This document shows, piece after piece, positions 42,500 to 51,146 of a DNA stretch of 64,000 bases. The notes under the pieces are model-generated. The model did not search any database. It had not been told where the DNA came from and worked only from the letters and a program-made list of their open reading frames with translations. A program made the position numbers and the translations under genes. Every line of letters begins with the position of its first letter. Within the stretch, counting starts at the first letter, position 1. The stretch is from Arthrobacter gandavensis (GTDB lineage Bacteria; Actinomycetota; Actinomycetes; Actinomycetales; Micrococcaceae), in NCBI RefSeq assembly GCF_015355785.1, contig NZ_JADKYW010000005.1, positions 837,468 to 901,467 of the forward strand, read 5' to 3'.

Positions 42500-44094
42500 G
42501 CGAGACACCCGCCGGGACGGAACTGCACCCGCCCGGCTTCGCGCTGGACTACCAGGAGCTGTTCCACAGTTCCCCTTCGGGCTACCTGGTGACATTGGAG
42601 GACGGGACGATCGCCGAAGTGAACGCCACCTTCGCCACGTGGGTCGGCTGTCCCCGGGAAGACCTGATCGGCACCAGCCTGCTGTCCCTGCTGCCCATTG
42701 GTGACCGGATTGTGTACTCCACGCATGCCATGCCGCAACTCGGCGTCGGCCGGCCCTTCGCCGAACTGGCCGTGGATTTCCTCAGCGCGGACGGCACGCG
42801 CCTGCCAGCGCTGATCTCCGCCAATCGGCAGCCCGCCGAAGGGTCCCGCCCCGCCATGGACCGGGTTGTGGTCTTTAATGCCCACGAACGCCGTCTGTAC
42901 GAGCGCGAGCTGGTGACCGCCCTCCGCACGGCGGAGCAGGCCGAGGCCGCACGGGCCAGCGCCGAAGCCGTGGTGCTGGAGAAGCAGCGGGCACTGCAGG
43001 AGAAGGACCGCGTACTGCAGGAAAGCCTGGCGGAAAGCCGCCGCAATGAATCCCTCCTCCAGACCGTGCTGGACACCGTAGAGGTGGGGGTGTCAGTGGT
43101 GGACGAAGATGGAAACACGATTCTCACCAACTCGCGCCAGCGCTTCATCAACCGCCGGGCCCTTCCGCCGGGCAAGGCGGAGGCGAACGAGTGTGAGCTG
43201 CTGATCTCCGGACCGGACCGGGCCACTCCCCTGCCGCCGGATATGCGGCCCGTGCGCCGCACCGTCCTGGGCCAGTCCTTCTCCGACCAGCTGGTGTGGT
43301 TCGGCTGCGGTGATGCGCAGCGGGCGTTCTCCGTGACCGCCCGTTCCGTCCAGCGCCAGGGCGATTTCCAAGGGTCAGTGCTGGCGTTCAGCGACGTGAC
43401 GGGCCTTGTGAACGCGGTGGCCGCTAAGGAAGACTTCGTGGCCAACGTGTCCCATGAGCTCCGGACGCCGCTGACCTCGATCATGGGCTACCTCGATCTG
43501 GCGCTGGAGGACGAGGACCAGATCCCCGCGTACGTGGCGGCGTCGCTGCGCGTTGCGCTGCGCAATTCGGAAAAGCTGCTGGAGCTGGTCTCCGACCTGC
43601 TGTCCGCCGCTGCGGGACCGAGCAGCATTGAACGCGTACCCGCTGATCTCTCTGAACTGCTCGGCAGCTCCCTGACCTCAGCGGCGCCCCGGGCGGAGAT
43701 CAACAAAGTCCAGCTCGTCCGCGACTTCCCGGCCGAGCTTCCTGCTTTCCTGGATCCGCAGCGGATCAGCCAGGTCATCGACAACCTGCTTTCGAACGCG
43801 GTCAAGTACTCGCCCGACGGCGGCAGGGTTACCGTGAGCGCCTCTAGCACCCCGCAGACCCTGACGTTCGAGGTTTCCGATACCGGCATCGGCATGACGG
43901 AGGCCGAGCAGGCAGAGGTCTTCACCAAGTTCTTCCGCTCCGGGACCAGCCGCAAGGCCGCCATCCCCGGCGTGGGACTTGGCCTGGTCATCAGCAAGAA
44001 CATCGTCGAAGCCCACGGCGGAACCATTACCCTGCAGAGCCAGGCCGGGGCAGGCACCGTCTTCACTGTGCGGTTGCCGGCACAGAGCCAGTAA
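42496..44094 (+). CDS. PAS-coiled coil-PAS histidine kinase coupled to RsbQ
   Basis: This 532-residue soluble sensor kinase has an N-terminal PAS domain (about 15-115: YQELFHSSPSGYLVTLEDG, FLSADGTRLPAL), a coiled coil (about 130-190), a second PAS-like region (about 190-300), then HisKA with FVANVSHELRTPLTSIMGYLD (phosphoacceptor His320) and a HATPase with DNLLSNAVKYS, VSDTGIGMT and GVGLGLVISKNIVEAHGG. No membrane helix. I chose ATG 42496, overlapping the rsbQ stop. No response regulator is adjacent. The output replaces the PP2C phosphatase of RsbP. Confidence 0.92.
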   Translation: MSETPAGTELHPPGFALDYQELFHSSPSGYLVTLEDGTIAEVNATFATWVGCPREDLIGTSLLSLLPIGDRIVYSTHAMPQLGVGRPFAELAVDFLSADGTRLPALISANRQPAEGSRPAMDRVVVFNAHERRLYERELVTALRTAEQAEAARASAEAVVLEKQRALQEKDRVLQESLAESRRNESLLQTVLDTVEVGVSVVDEDGNTILTNSRQRFINRRALPPGKAEANECELLISGPDRATPLPPDMRPVRRTVLGQSFSDQLVWFGCGDAQRAFSVTARSVQRQGDFQGSVLAFSDVTGLVNAVAAKEDFVANVSHELRTPLTSIMGYLDLALEDEDQIPAYVAASLRVALRNSEKLLELVSDLLSAAAGPSSIERVPADLSELLGSSLTSAAPRAEINKVQLVRDFPAELPAFLDPQRISQVIDNLLSNAVKYSPDGGRVTVSASSTPQTLTFEVSDTGIGMTEAEQAEVFTKFFRSGTSRKAAIPGVGLGLVISKNIVEAHGGTITLQSQAGAGTVFTVRLPAQSQ

Positions 44095-44238
44095 CACCCG
44101 GGCGCGGCGATTTTGCCGCGTTTTGGCGCATGTGAAAACATCGAGGCAGAGCCCCTTCCTGTGGTTCCTGGGCCTGCGGCCGGACTGCAGGACCCCACCC
44201 CCGGCCCGCGCCGGGCCGGCAGAAGAACTGGTAGGAGC

Positions 44239-44712
44239 ATGGACGGCATCTCAACGGCCCGGAGGGTCTTCCGGAGACTGGGATCGTTCTCTTTTGTCGG
44301 TACCGTCGCCTTCCTGGTGGACATCGGCCTGTTCAATCTCCTGGCTGCCACCGTCCTGGATGACAATCCCATCTCCGCCAAGATCGTCTCGGTAGTTGTC
44401 GCGACAACCATTTCCTGGCTGGGCAGCCGCTACCTGACTTTCCGCCGCACCCGGGGCCGGAGCGTGCGGGCGGAGACCGCCCTTTTCGCCTTGACGAACC
44501 TCATTGGCCTGGGCATTGCGACCGGCTGCCTCTTTGTCTCGCACTACGTCCTGGGCTTCACCAGCCAGTTCGCCGACAACATTTCAGGCAACGTCGTCGG
44601 CGTCCTGCTGGGCAACATCTTCCGGTACTTCGCCTACCGCTACATCGTGTTCACTGAGCCGAAGGGCAGCACCGGAAGTCCCGAACGCGAAGACGCGGAA
44701 CTGCCGCGCTAG
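44239..44712 (+). CDS. GtrA-family membrane protein
   Basis: This 157-residue protein has four predicted helices and the GtrA signature: SFSFVGTVAFLVDIGLFNLL, KIVSVVVATTISWLGSRYLTFR, FALTNLIGLGIATGCLFVSH, GVLLGNIFRYFAYRYIVF. GtrA proteins are thought to flip lipid-linked sugars or support cell-envelope glycan synthesis. The ATG at 44239 follows AGGAG closely. It is not obviously linked to the kinase upstream. Confidence 0.88.
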   Translation: MDGISTARRVFRRLGSFSFVGTVAFLVDIGLFNLLAATVLDDNPISAKIVSVVVATTISWLGSRYLTFRRTRGRSVRAETALFALTNLIGLGIATGCLFVSHYVLGFTSQFADNISGNVVGVLLGNIFRYFAYRYIVFTEPKGSTGSPEREDAELPR

Positions 44713-44714
44713 CC

Positions 44715-45551
44715 TCACATGACCGGCGGCTCCGGCGCTGCCGGCGGCTCGCCCGGAAAGGACGCGCCCGCCGGTGACGACGGCGCCTGGCCGGGCTCCG
44801 AACTCAATTCCGCCACCTCATAACGTGCCAGCCCGGCGGTCTCTCCGCCGTCGGCGACGAATTCGGCACCCGTGGAAAAGCTCGATTCATCACTGGCAAG
44901 GAACAGCACAAGGTTGGCGATCTCTTCCGGCTCACCCATGCGGTGCAGCGCCACATGTTCCTGCCCTCCTTCCAGTCCGTCTGTCATCGGCGTCCGCACC
45001 GCACCGGGGTGCACCGAGTTGACCCGGATTCCGTACGGGCCAAGATCTATCGCAACAGATTTGGTCAGCCCCCGGACCCCATACTTCGCGGCTGTGTATC
45101 CCGGCAGGTCCTTGTAGCCCTGGAGTCCGGCTGTGGAGGAGAGGTTGATGATGGACGCGCCAGCGGAGCGCTTCATGGGTTCCACCACGGCCTTGATGCC
45201 CAGGAAAACCCCGGTCAGGTTGATGCCGATAATCGAATTCCACTGCTCCAGCGTGTAGTCCTCGATGCTGCCGAAGTTCGCGATTCCGGCGTTGTTGACG
45301 AGTACGTCCACGCCGCCGAACTTATCTTCCGCTTCCCGGACAGCCGCCGCCCAATCGTCCGGACTGGTAACGTCCAGATGCACAAAAGCCGCAGCAGAGC
45401 CCAGGGATTCCGCCAGATCCCGGCCCTCGGCGTCGAGCACGTCTCCGACCACCACCTGCGCACCCTCACCGGCGAGCCTGCGGACCACCGCAGCTCCGAT
45501 GCCCCGCGCGCCTCCGCTGACCAAAACCGTCTTGCCACTGACCCGTCCCAT
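44715..45551 (-). CDS. SDR-family dehydrogenase with Pro-rich tail
   Basis: This 278-residue protein has LVSGGARGIGAAVVRRLAG, VNNAGIANFGS, catalytic Ser in NLSSTAGLQG and YTAAKYG, and resembles 3-alpha/20-beta-hydroxysteroid dehydrogenase-type members. A tail of about 25 Pro/Ala/Ser residues follows the fold. The ATG at 45551 has GAGGAGG four bases upstream. The last bases lie two bases from the convergent gtrA stop. Substrate unknown. Confidence 0.9.
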   Translation of the reverse strand: MGRVSGKTVLVSGGARGIGAAVVRRLAGEGAQVVVGDVLDAEGRDLAESLGSAAAFVHLDVTSPDDWAAAVREAEDKFGGVDVLVNNAGIANFGSIEDYTLEQWNSIIGINLTGVFLGIKAVVEPMKRSAGASIINLSSTAGLQGYKDLPGYTAAKYGVRGLTKSVAIDLGPYGIRVNSVHPGAVRTPMTDGLEGGQEHVALHRMGEPEEIANLVLFLASDESSFSTGAEFVADGGETAGLARYEVAELSSEPGQAPSSPAGASFPGEPPAAPEPPVM

Positions 45552-45647
45552 GGAACCTCCTCGTGGCCGCCGGAGCGCTGCGCTCCTGATCAACGGCCCA
45601 TCTGCACATCCAACTACCCGGCGGCGCAGAAGTCACGGCCTGCGTTC

Positions 45648-46370
45648 CTAGAGGTGGCGAAGGTACCGCTCCGGTGAGGCAAGGAAGGACCGCCAGTTCC
45701 CCACCAGGTCCAGCTCCTCCCAGGCACGCCTGCGCAGGCCCCAAGACCCGAGCTCCAGAATTTCCGCCCCCGGCAGGGCAGCCAGGAGCGGCGAGTGGGT
45801 GGACATAATGACCTGGGACCTGCCGTCGGCCAGCAACCCCTTGAGTACTGAAAGAAGGCTGAGGCATCCGGAGAAGGACAGCGCGGATTCGGGCTCATCC
45901 AGCACCCACAGCCCGCGGCCCCGGAACCGGTCCGCAGCCAGCTGCAGGAAAGACTCCCCGTGGGACATATCGTGGAAGGGAATGTCCGGCAGGCCGCTCC
46001 TGGGATTCTCTTCCAGGTAGGTATAAAAACCGTGCATGGTTTCAGCCCGCAGGAAGTATCCGCGCCGTGCGGCCCCCGCATTCCTGACCAGCCGCAGGTG
46101 ATCCGCCAGGACGGATTCCGTGGAGCGCGTTGTGTGGCGCGCCCCCGTCGAGCCGCCCTCCGCGGACAACCCGTAGGCGAGGGCCACCGCCTCGATGAGC
46201 GTTGACTTCCCCGATCCGTTTTCGCCGACGAGGATGGTGGCCGGACCCAGTTCAAGACCTTCGTTCAGGATCTGGGCGACCGGCGGCAGCACCGCAGGCC
46301 AGGAACCGCGCTCCAGCTCATGTGCGGGGTCTTCCTCGAGCCGGCGGACCGGATACCTGTGCAGGGCCAT
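45648..46370 (-). CDS. AAA-family ATPase, single-domain (ABC/SMC-like)
   Basis: This 240-residue protein has a Walker A motif (LVGENGSGKSTLIEAVALAYG), a signature-like HDMSHGESFLQLAADRF, Walker B (GLWVLDEPESALS), a D-loop, and an H-loop His in VIMSTHSPLLAALPGA. This is the small stand-alone ABC/AAA_21-type ATPase seen in many bacteria; role unknown. No nuclease or toxin partner is adjacent. It lies downstream of the tmRNA gene, separated by a terminator. Confidence 0.87.
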   Translation of the reverse strand: MALHRYPVRRLEEDPAHELERGSWPAVLPPVAQILNEGLELGPATILVGENGSGKSTLIEAVALAYGLSAEGGSTGARHTTRSTESVLADHLRLVRNAGAARRGYFLRAETMHGFYTYLEENPRSGLPDIPFHDMSHGESFLQLAADRFRGRGLWVLDEPESALSFSGCLSLLSVLKGLLADGRSQVIMSTHSPLLAALPGAEILELGSWGLRRRAWEELDLVGNWRSFLASPERYLRHL

Positions 46371-46420
46371 GCGCCTATTCTTGCAGCGGCGTCAATGGCG
46401 TACGGAGGCAGAAACACAGC

Positions 46421-46459
46421 AAAAAAGCTGCGCCCCGGCCTGTCGGGACGGAGCACAGC
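46421..46459 (-). terminator. Rho-independent terminator of tmRNA
   Basis: On the minus strand GCTGTGC pairs with GCGCAGC (one wobble) enclosing a G/C-rich inner stem, followed by TTTTTT (46426-46421), just after the 3' end of tmRNA. Confidence 0.8.
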
Positions 46460-46460
46460 C

Positions 46461-46829
46461 TGGTGGAGATGGGGGGAATCGAACCCCCGTCCGATGCTGG
46501 AGTATCTGGGCTTCTCCGGGCGCATCCTGCTGCGGATTTTCTCGGCCCCGGCCATCTCGCAGGCGAGCGGCTGATCCGGGCCCATCCGTTCATTGAGTCC
46601 CGGACACCTGAACGGCAGCGGTGTCCGGCAGTGGCTTCCTTAACGACGCCAGGATCCGGAACGGAAGCGTTTCCGGTCTGACGGACTCACTCTGGCCTAG
46701 GCGGCGAGGGCGAAGTCAGTGCGCATAGGTTTGGCACTTATTTGTTTACAGGGGGCGTTTGCGAGATAACCCTGCATCCTCGGCCCGCTTCCCCAGATAC
46801 GGCAAACATCGTCGACACCGATCATCCCC
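46461..46829 (-). ncRNA. ssrA: Transfer-messenger RNA (tmRNA)
   Basis: The RNA is 369 nt. The 5' end GGGGATGATCGG pairs through its first seven bases with CATCTCC before the 3' ACCA (one G-U pair), forming the acceptor stem. The T-arm GGGGGTTCGATTCCCCC is perfect. The tag frame reads AKPMRTDFALAA and TAG (46735-46697); resume codon GCC. It rescues stalled ribosomes and marks proteins for degradation. CCA is encoded. It reads the minus strand with its terminator at 46421-46459. Confidence 0.95.
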
Positions 46830-46900
46830 ATATTTAGTTGCACCTCCATTAACCACCCTTTATGCCAAAACATTCCAGCCCGCTGCGCGAAGATGGTGGC

Positions 46901-47533
<633 letters not shown>

Positions 47534-47618
47534 CGGAACCCCTGCCGGTTACCCAATATGTCTCCGGGCGGAACCCGACTTTTTGGATTCCCGCCCGCAG
47601 GGGAGTTGGGTTGTTCTC

Positions 47619-48218
47619 ATGTCCGCGAACTTCCTCCGCCGGGTGCTGCAGCTGCTCGCCGGCCTCTTCTTCTATGGCTTCTCCATCGGCATGATGATCC
47701 GGGCCGGGCTCGGCGTCTCCCCGTGGGACGTGCTGGCGCAGGGCACCAGCCTGCAGACCGGCATCGCGTTCGGACTGGTTACCAACCTGATTGGGTTGGT
47801 GGTGCTGCTGCTGTGGATCCCGCTGCGGCAGAAGCCCGGCGTGGGGACCGTACTGAACGTGCTCCTGGTGGGACCCAGCGCTGAGGTAGGGCTGGCCGTG
47901 GTGGACGAGCCGGCCGAGCTGTGGGGACAGATCCTGCTGTTTGCCGGCGGGCTGGCCCTGCTGGCGGTCGCCACCGGGCTGTACATCGGCGCGCGGATGG
48001 GCCCCGGCCCGCGCGACGGGCTCATGACCGGCCTGCACGCCCGCTTCGGCTGGCCGATCTGGGCAGTCCGCACCGGCATCGAAGTCACGGTTCTTGCCAT
48101 CGGCTGGGCCTTGGGCGGCGCCGTCGGCCTTGGCACCGTGGCCTTCGCGCTGCTGATCGGGCCAATGGTCAACCGCACCGTGCCGTTCTTCCATATTCCG
48201 GCCCGCGCCGCCGCCTGA
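47619..48218 (+). CDS. YczE/YitT-type membrane protein
   Basis: This 199-residue integral membrane protein with five predicted helices resembles the YczE/YyaS/YitT family: LLAGLFFYGFSIGMMIRAGLGVSPWDVLAQG, LVTNLIGLVVLLLWIPL, GARMGPGPRDGLMTGLHARFGWPIWAVRTGIE. The GPGPRDGLM motif is characteristic. Function unknown. It follows the P-loop kinase on the same strand after 85 bases, with a G/C-rich stem-like sequence between. Confidence 0.87.
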   Translation: MSANFLRRVLQLLAGLFFYGFSIGMMIRAGLGVSPWDVLAQGTSLQTGIAFGLVTNLIGLVVLLLWIPLRQKPGVGTVLNVLLVGPSAEVGLAVVDEPAELWGQILLFAGGLALLAVATGLYIGARMGPGPRDGLMTGLHARFGWPIWAVRTGIEVTVLAIGWALGGAVGLGTVAFALLIGPMVNRTVPFFHIPARAAA

Positions 48219-48236
48219 GACCGCCCACCCTCCCGT

Positions 48237-48292
48237 CGAGAGGCCATTTACGGCTTTTTTGACGGCTGAGAAGAGCCGCAACTGGCCTCTCG
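48237..48292. repeat. 56-nt intergenic palindrome (element B)
   Basis: CGAGAGGCCATTTACGGCT (48237-48255) pairs with AGCCGCAACTGGCCTCTCG (48274-48292) at 17 of 19 positions. Total length is 56 nt, the same as element A, with 35 of 56 bases identical when aligned end to end. It lies between convergent genes and has a T6 run in the loop, so some terminator activity is possible. Confidence 0.9.
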
Positions 48293-48308
48293 GGGTGGGA
48301 ACGAAGCG

Positions 48309-49064
48309 CTAGAGCGGGACGGCGACGGCGAGCGGCAGTGTCCCGCAGGGATGCAACGCGGCGAACCGCCCGGCATGCTCCGGTCCGCGCAGTTCCATCC
48401 GTGACGGGTCCGCAGCCTCGCGCCAGTCCCCCACCAGCAGCCGTCCGGCCGCAAGCTGGGGGTCTGCAGAGACCACTACCCTACCCACCCGGTTCACCAG
48501 CGACGCCTTGGGATGCACCCGGCGCAGGTCCGGAAGCAGGACTTCCTCCAGCGACTCGACGAATACGTCAGCACCCACCACGCCCACCACTTTTCCGCCC
48601 ACGGTGAGCGGGGAGGTCAGGGTCACGGTGTATTCATCGGTGCAGATGAAATCCACATACGGGCCGGTTACGTGGCTCTCGCCGGTCTCCACGGGAACGG
48701 TGAACCACTCCCGCCGTGAATAGGCCTCCCCCATGGTCTCCACGGAGGAAAGCACCTGGACTTCCTTGCTCCTGCCCTGCCACCAGGCCATATGCCAGGG
48801 GGCGTCACCCAGGGCATTGTGCGCTGCCACGAAACCGCCTCCGGCCAGCGGATAGTCCGTGCGCTGCAGCAGGGCAACGGTCAGGGGCTCGACGACGGCG
48901 TCCACTTCCCGGCGCGAGGGCGCGGCCGCGGGGTCGCGAAAGAGAACCTCCAGCCGGGGTTTCCATTCCTGCAGGATTTCCAGCAGTTCCCGAAAGAACG
49001 TGCCAAGGTCCGCCGGCGCTGCTGCCGGGGACGGTCCTGCTGCGTCAATACGGGAAGTGCTCAT
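48309..49064 (-). CDS. Soluble Cache-domain protein coupled to a FadR-type regulator
   Basis: This 251-residue protein has no signal peptide or membrane helix, yet contains a Cache-type sensor fold: REWFTVPVETGESHVTGPYVDFICTDEYTVTLTSPLTVGGKVVGVVGADVFVESL. The N-terminal 130 residues are helical. Cache domains normally lie outside the cell membrane in chemoreceptors and kinases, so a cytoplasmic single-domain form is unusual. Its start overlaps the FadR-type regulator stop (ATGA, 49064-49061). It may bind the same ligand as the ABC importer across the divergent gap and modulate the regulator (inference). Confidence 0.78.
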   Translation of the reverse strand: MSTSRIDAAGPSPAAAPADLGTFFRELLEILQEWKPRLEVLFRDPAAAPSRREVDAVVEPLTVALLQRTDYPLAGGGFVAAHNALGDAPWHMAWWQGRSKEVQVLSSVETMGEAYSRREWFTVPVETGESHVTGPYVDFICTDEYTVTLTSPLTVGGKVVGVVGADVFVESLEEVLLPDLRRVHPKASLVNRVGRVVVSADPQLAAGRLLVGDWREAADPSRMELRGPEHAGRFAALHPCGTLPLAVAVPL

Positions 49065-49849
49065 GCTTTCCTCCTGGCGGGTGCGGGTGGTTTCTCTGCC
49101 GTAGTGAGGGCGGCGGAGGAGTGAAGGCGGGTGTGTTCATCGATCAGCCAGGCAACCGAGGCCTGGACATACTGCCGGACCAGGGACCGTGCGGCAGCTG
49201 CGTCGGCGCCGGCCACGGCCCCGCAGATCTCCCGGCACAGCTCCACCATCGCGGAGTTAAACCCGGGATCCGCGTGGGCCAGGCCCAGCAGTGAACCGTA
49301 TTCCGTGTGCAGGCGCACGTATTCGCGGGTCAGCCGGGCGGACTGGCTGAGCGCGGCGAGTTCAAGGAGGAAATCGCCGACGGCTCGGTTGCTGCTGCCC
49401 TCGGGGGCGTCCAGCAGCTGGGCCAGCGCCTCCACGTCCCCGCGGTCCGCTGCGTCGGCCGCGAGCTCCGCGGCGGTGGCCGCGATTGCCGCGTAGTGGA
49501 TGGCGAGGTCACGCAGCTCAACCCGGCTCATGCCGGTGAGGCGGCGGCGCACCAGCACCGATCTGTCTCCGGAAGGCAGCGTAATAAACGTGCCGCCTTC
49601 GCGTCCGCGTCGTGTTTCAACCAGTCCCCTGGACCGCAGGCCGGCCAGTGCTTCGCGGGCGGTAACCGTGGCCACGCCCATCGAGGCGGCGAGTTCCATT
49701 TCGGTTGGCAGCCGGTCACCGTCCGTGAGCGCACCGGCCGAAATCCCCTGGACTATGCGCTCTTCGACGCGGCTGGCCTTGCCGGCGTCGCCCAGCGGAG
49801 CGAAGACGGCGGTGAGGAGGCGTTTTTGCGGAGCGGAGTTCTGGGGCAT
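49061..49849 (-). CDS. GntR/FadR-family transcriptional regulator
   Basis: This 262-residue regulator has a winged helix-turn-helix N-terminus (RIVQGISAGALTDGDRLPTEMELAASMGVATVTAREALAGLRSRGLVETRRGREGG, about 27-90) and an FCD-type effector domain to about 245. Its start is ATG at 49849. It is divergent from the polyamine-type ABC operon and coupled to the Cache protein. The spacer holds a 24-bp imperfect palindrome suited to a dimeric GntR protein. Confidence 0.9.
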   Translation of the reverse strand: MPQNSAPQKRLLTAVFAPLGDAGKASRVEERIVQGISAGALTDGDRLPTEMELAASMGVATVTAREALAGLRSRGLVETRRGREGGTFITLPSGDRSVLVRRRLTGMSRVELRDLAIHYAAIAATAAELAADAADRGDVEALAQLLDAPEGSSNRAVGDFLLELAALSQSARLTREYVRLHTEYGSLLGLAHADPGFNSAMVELCREICGAVAGADAAAARSLVRQYVQASVAWLIDEHTRLHSSAALTTAEKPPAPARRKA

Positions 49850-49917
49850 GTTCACGATCTTTCCAGCTTGGCGGGCCGGACGGCGCCGGCGTGCCGGGCC
49901 GCGCATCCGTAACAAGA

Positions 49918-49950
49918 AATTTACTTGAAGTGACGTGAATTACATATAAC
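49918..49950. promoter_or_regulatory. Imperfect operator palindrome and -10 element upstream of the ABC operon
   Basis: AATTTACTTGAAGTGACGTG followed by AATT (49918-49941) matches its reverse complement at 16 of 24 positions, with AATT at both ends. TATAAC (49945-49950) is a good -10. The site lies between the FadR-type regulator and the ABC operon. Confidence 0.5.
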
Positions 49951-50011
49951 ATCTGGTTTCATAGCTTTACACGGCGCTTCGGCGCTTCCAGCTGAAGTGA
50001 AAGGATCCACC

Positions 50012-51073
50012 GTGCGAGCCAGCACTGCACTCTCCCCAGCCGCCGAGGACCAGGCGCTCTCCGGCACCGCGATCAGCCTCTCCTCCGTGACCAAGAGCTT
50101 TGGTGAGTTCACCGCCGTCAGGGACCTGGACCTGGACATCCGCTCCGGGGAATTCTTTTCCCTGCTGGGCCCCTCCGGGTCCGGCAAGACCACCGTGCTG
50201 CGCATGGTCGCCGGCTTCGAGCCTGTCACCAGCGGCACCATCAGCCTGCACGGCACCGATGTCACCGGGAAGGCACCGTTCGAACGGAACGTGAACACGG
50301 TCTTCCAGGACTACGCTCTCTTCCCCCACCTGACCGTGGCGCAGAACGTGGGCTACGGCCTGAAACTCCGCAAGACGCCGAAGGCCGAACGCGAGCGCCG
50401 GGTGGCCGAGGCTCTTGAAATGGTGCGCCTGCCGCAGGTGGCCGGACGGCTGCCCTCCCAGCTCTCCGGTGGCCAGCGCCAGCGCATCGCCCTGGCCCGC
50501 GCACTGATCCTGCGCCCGCAGGTCCTGCTGCTGGACGAACCGCTCGGCGCACTGGACAAGCAGCTGCGGGAACAAATGCAGATTGAGCTGAAGCAGATCC
50601 AGCGAGAAGTCGGCATCACCTTCATCTTCGTCACCCATGACCAGGAGGAGGCGCTGACGCTCTCGGACCGGGTTGCCGTCTTCAACAACGGCAACGTCGA
50701 GCAGGTAGGAACCCCGGAAGACCTCTACGAGCGCCCCGCCACCCGCTTCGTGGCTACCTTCCTCGGAAGCACCAACCTCGTGGAAGGAGAACTGGCCCGG
50801 CGGCTGACCGGCGCAGACGGGCTGGTCAGCATCCGCCCCGAGCGCATCCACCTGGCCGCGCCCGGAACCCCGGCGCCCGAGGGGTTCTCCGCCGTTCCCG
50901 CCACCATCGAGGAAATCGTCTACACCGGACCCACCACCCGCTACGTCGCGTCCACGCCTACCGGGGACCGGCTCATTGTCCAGGAGCAGAACGACTCCCG
51001 GGCCACCGCCGCCTCTCGCGGAGACGCCGTCGAGCTCCAGTGGCCCGCGCGCTTCAACTTCCACGTCTCCTGA
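50012..51073 (+). CDS. Spermidine/putrescine-type ABC transporter ATP-binding protein
   Basis: This 353-residue protein is a PotA-like ATPase: Walker A LLGPSGSGKTTVLRMVAGFE, Q-loop TVFQDYALFPHLTV, signature LSGGQRQRIALARAL, Walker B VLLLDEPLGALD, H-loop VTHDQEEALTLSD, and a C-terminal TOBE domain (SIRPERIHL). The GTG at 50012 has AAAGGA six bases upstream. It is first in the potA-D-B-C-like order. The substrate is a cationic or polyamine-like compound (family-based). Confidence 0.92.
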   Translation: MRASTALSPAAEDQALSGTAISLSSVTKSFGEFTAVRDLDLDIRSGEFFSLLGPSGSGKTTVLRMVAGFEPVTSGTISLHGTDVTGKAPFERNVNTVFQDYALFPHLTVAQNVGYGLKLRKTPKAERERRVAEALEMVRLPQVAGRLPSQLSGGQRQRIALARALILRPQVLLLDEPLGALDKQLREQMQIELKQIQREVGITFIFVTHDQEEALTLSDRVAVFNNGNVEQVGTPEDLYERPATRFVATFLGSTNLVEGELARRLTGADGLVSIRPERIHLAAPGTPAPEGFSAVPATIEEIVYTGPTTRYVASTPTGDRLIVQEQNDSRATAASRGDAVELQWPARFNFHVS

Positions 51074-51146
51074 CACTTTTCTCCTCCCGGCCGGCGCTCC
51101 GCCGGCCCAGTTCCACCCGCACCGCACCCACTATGAAAGGTTCACC

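Noticed and set aside
46553-46575. CCATCTCG within tmRNA resembling the ends of the 56-nt palindromes
   Set aside because: It lacks the inner CGGCT/AGCCG blocks and symmetry and belongs to tmRNA structure.
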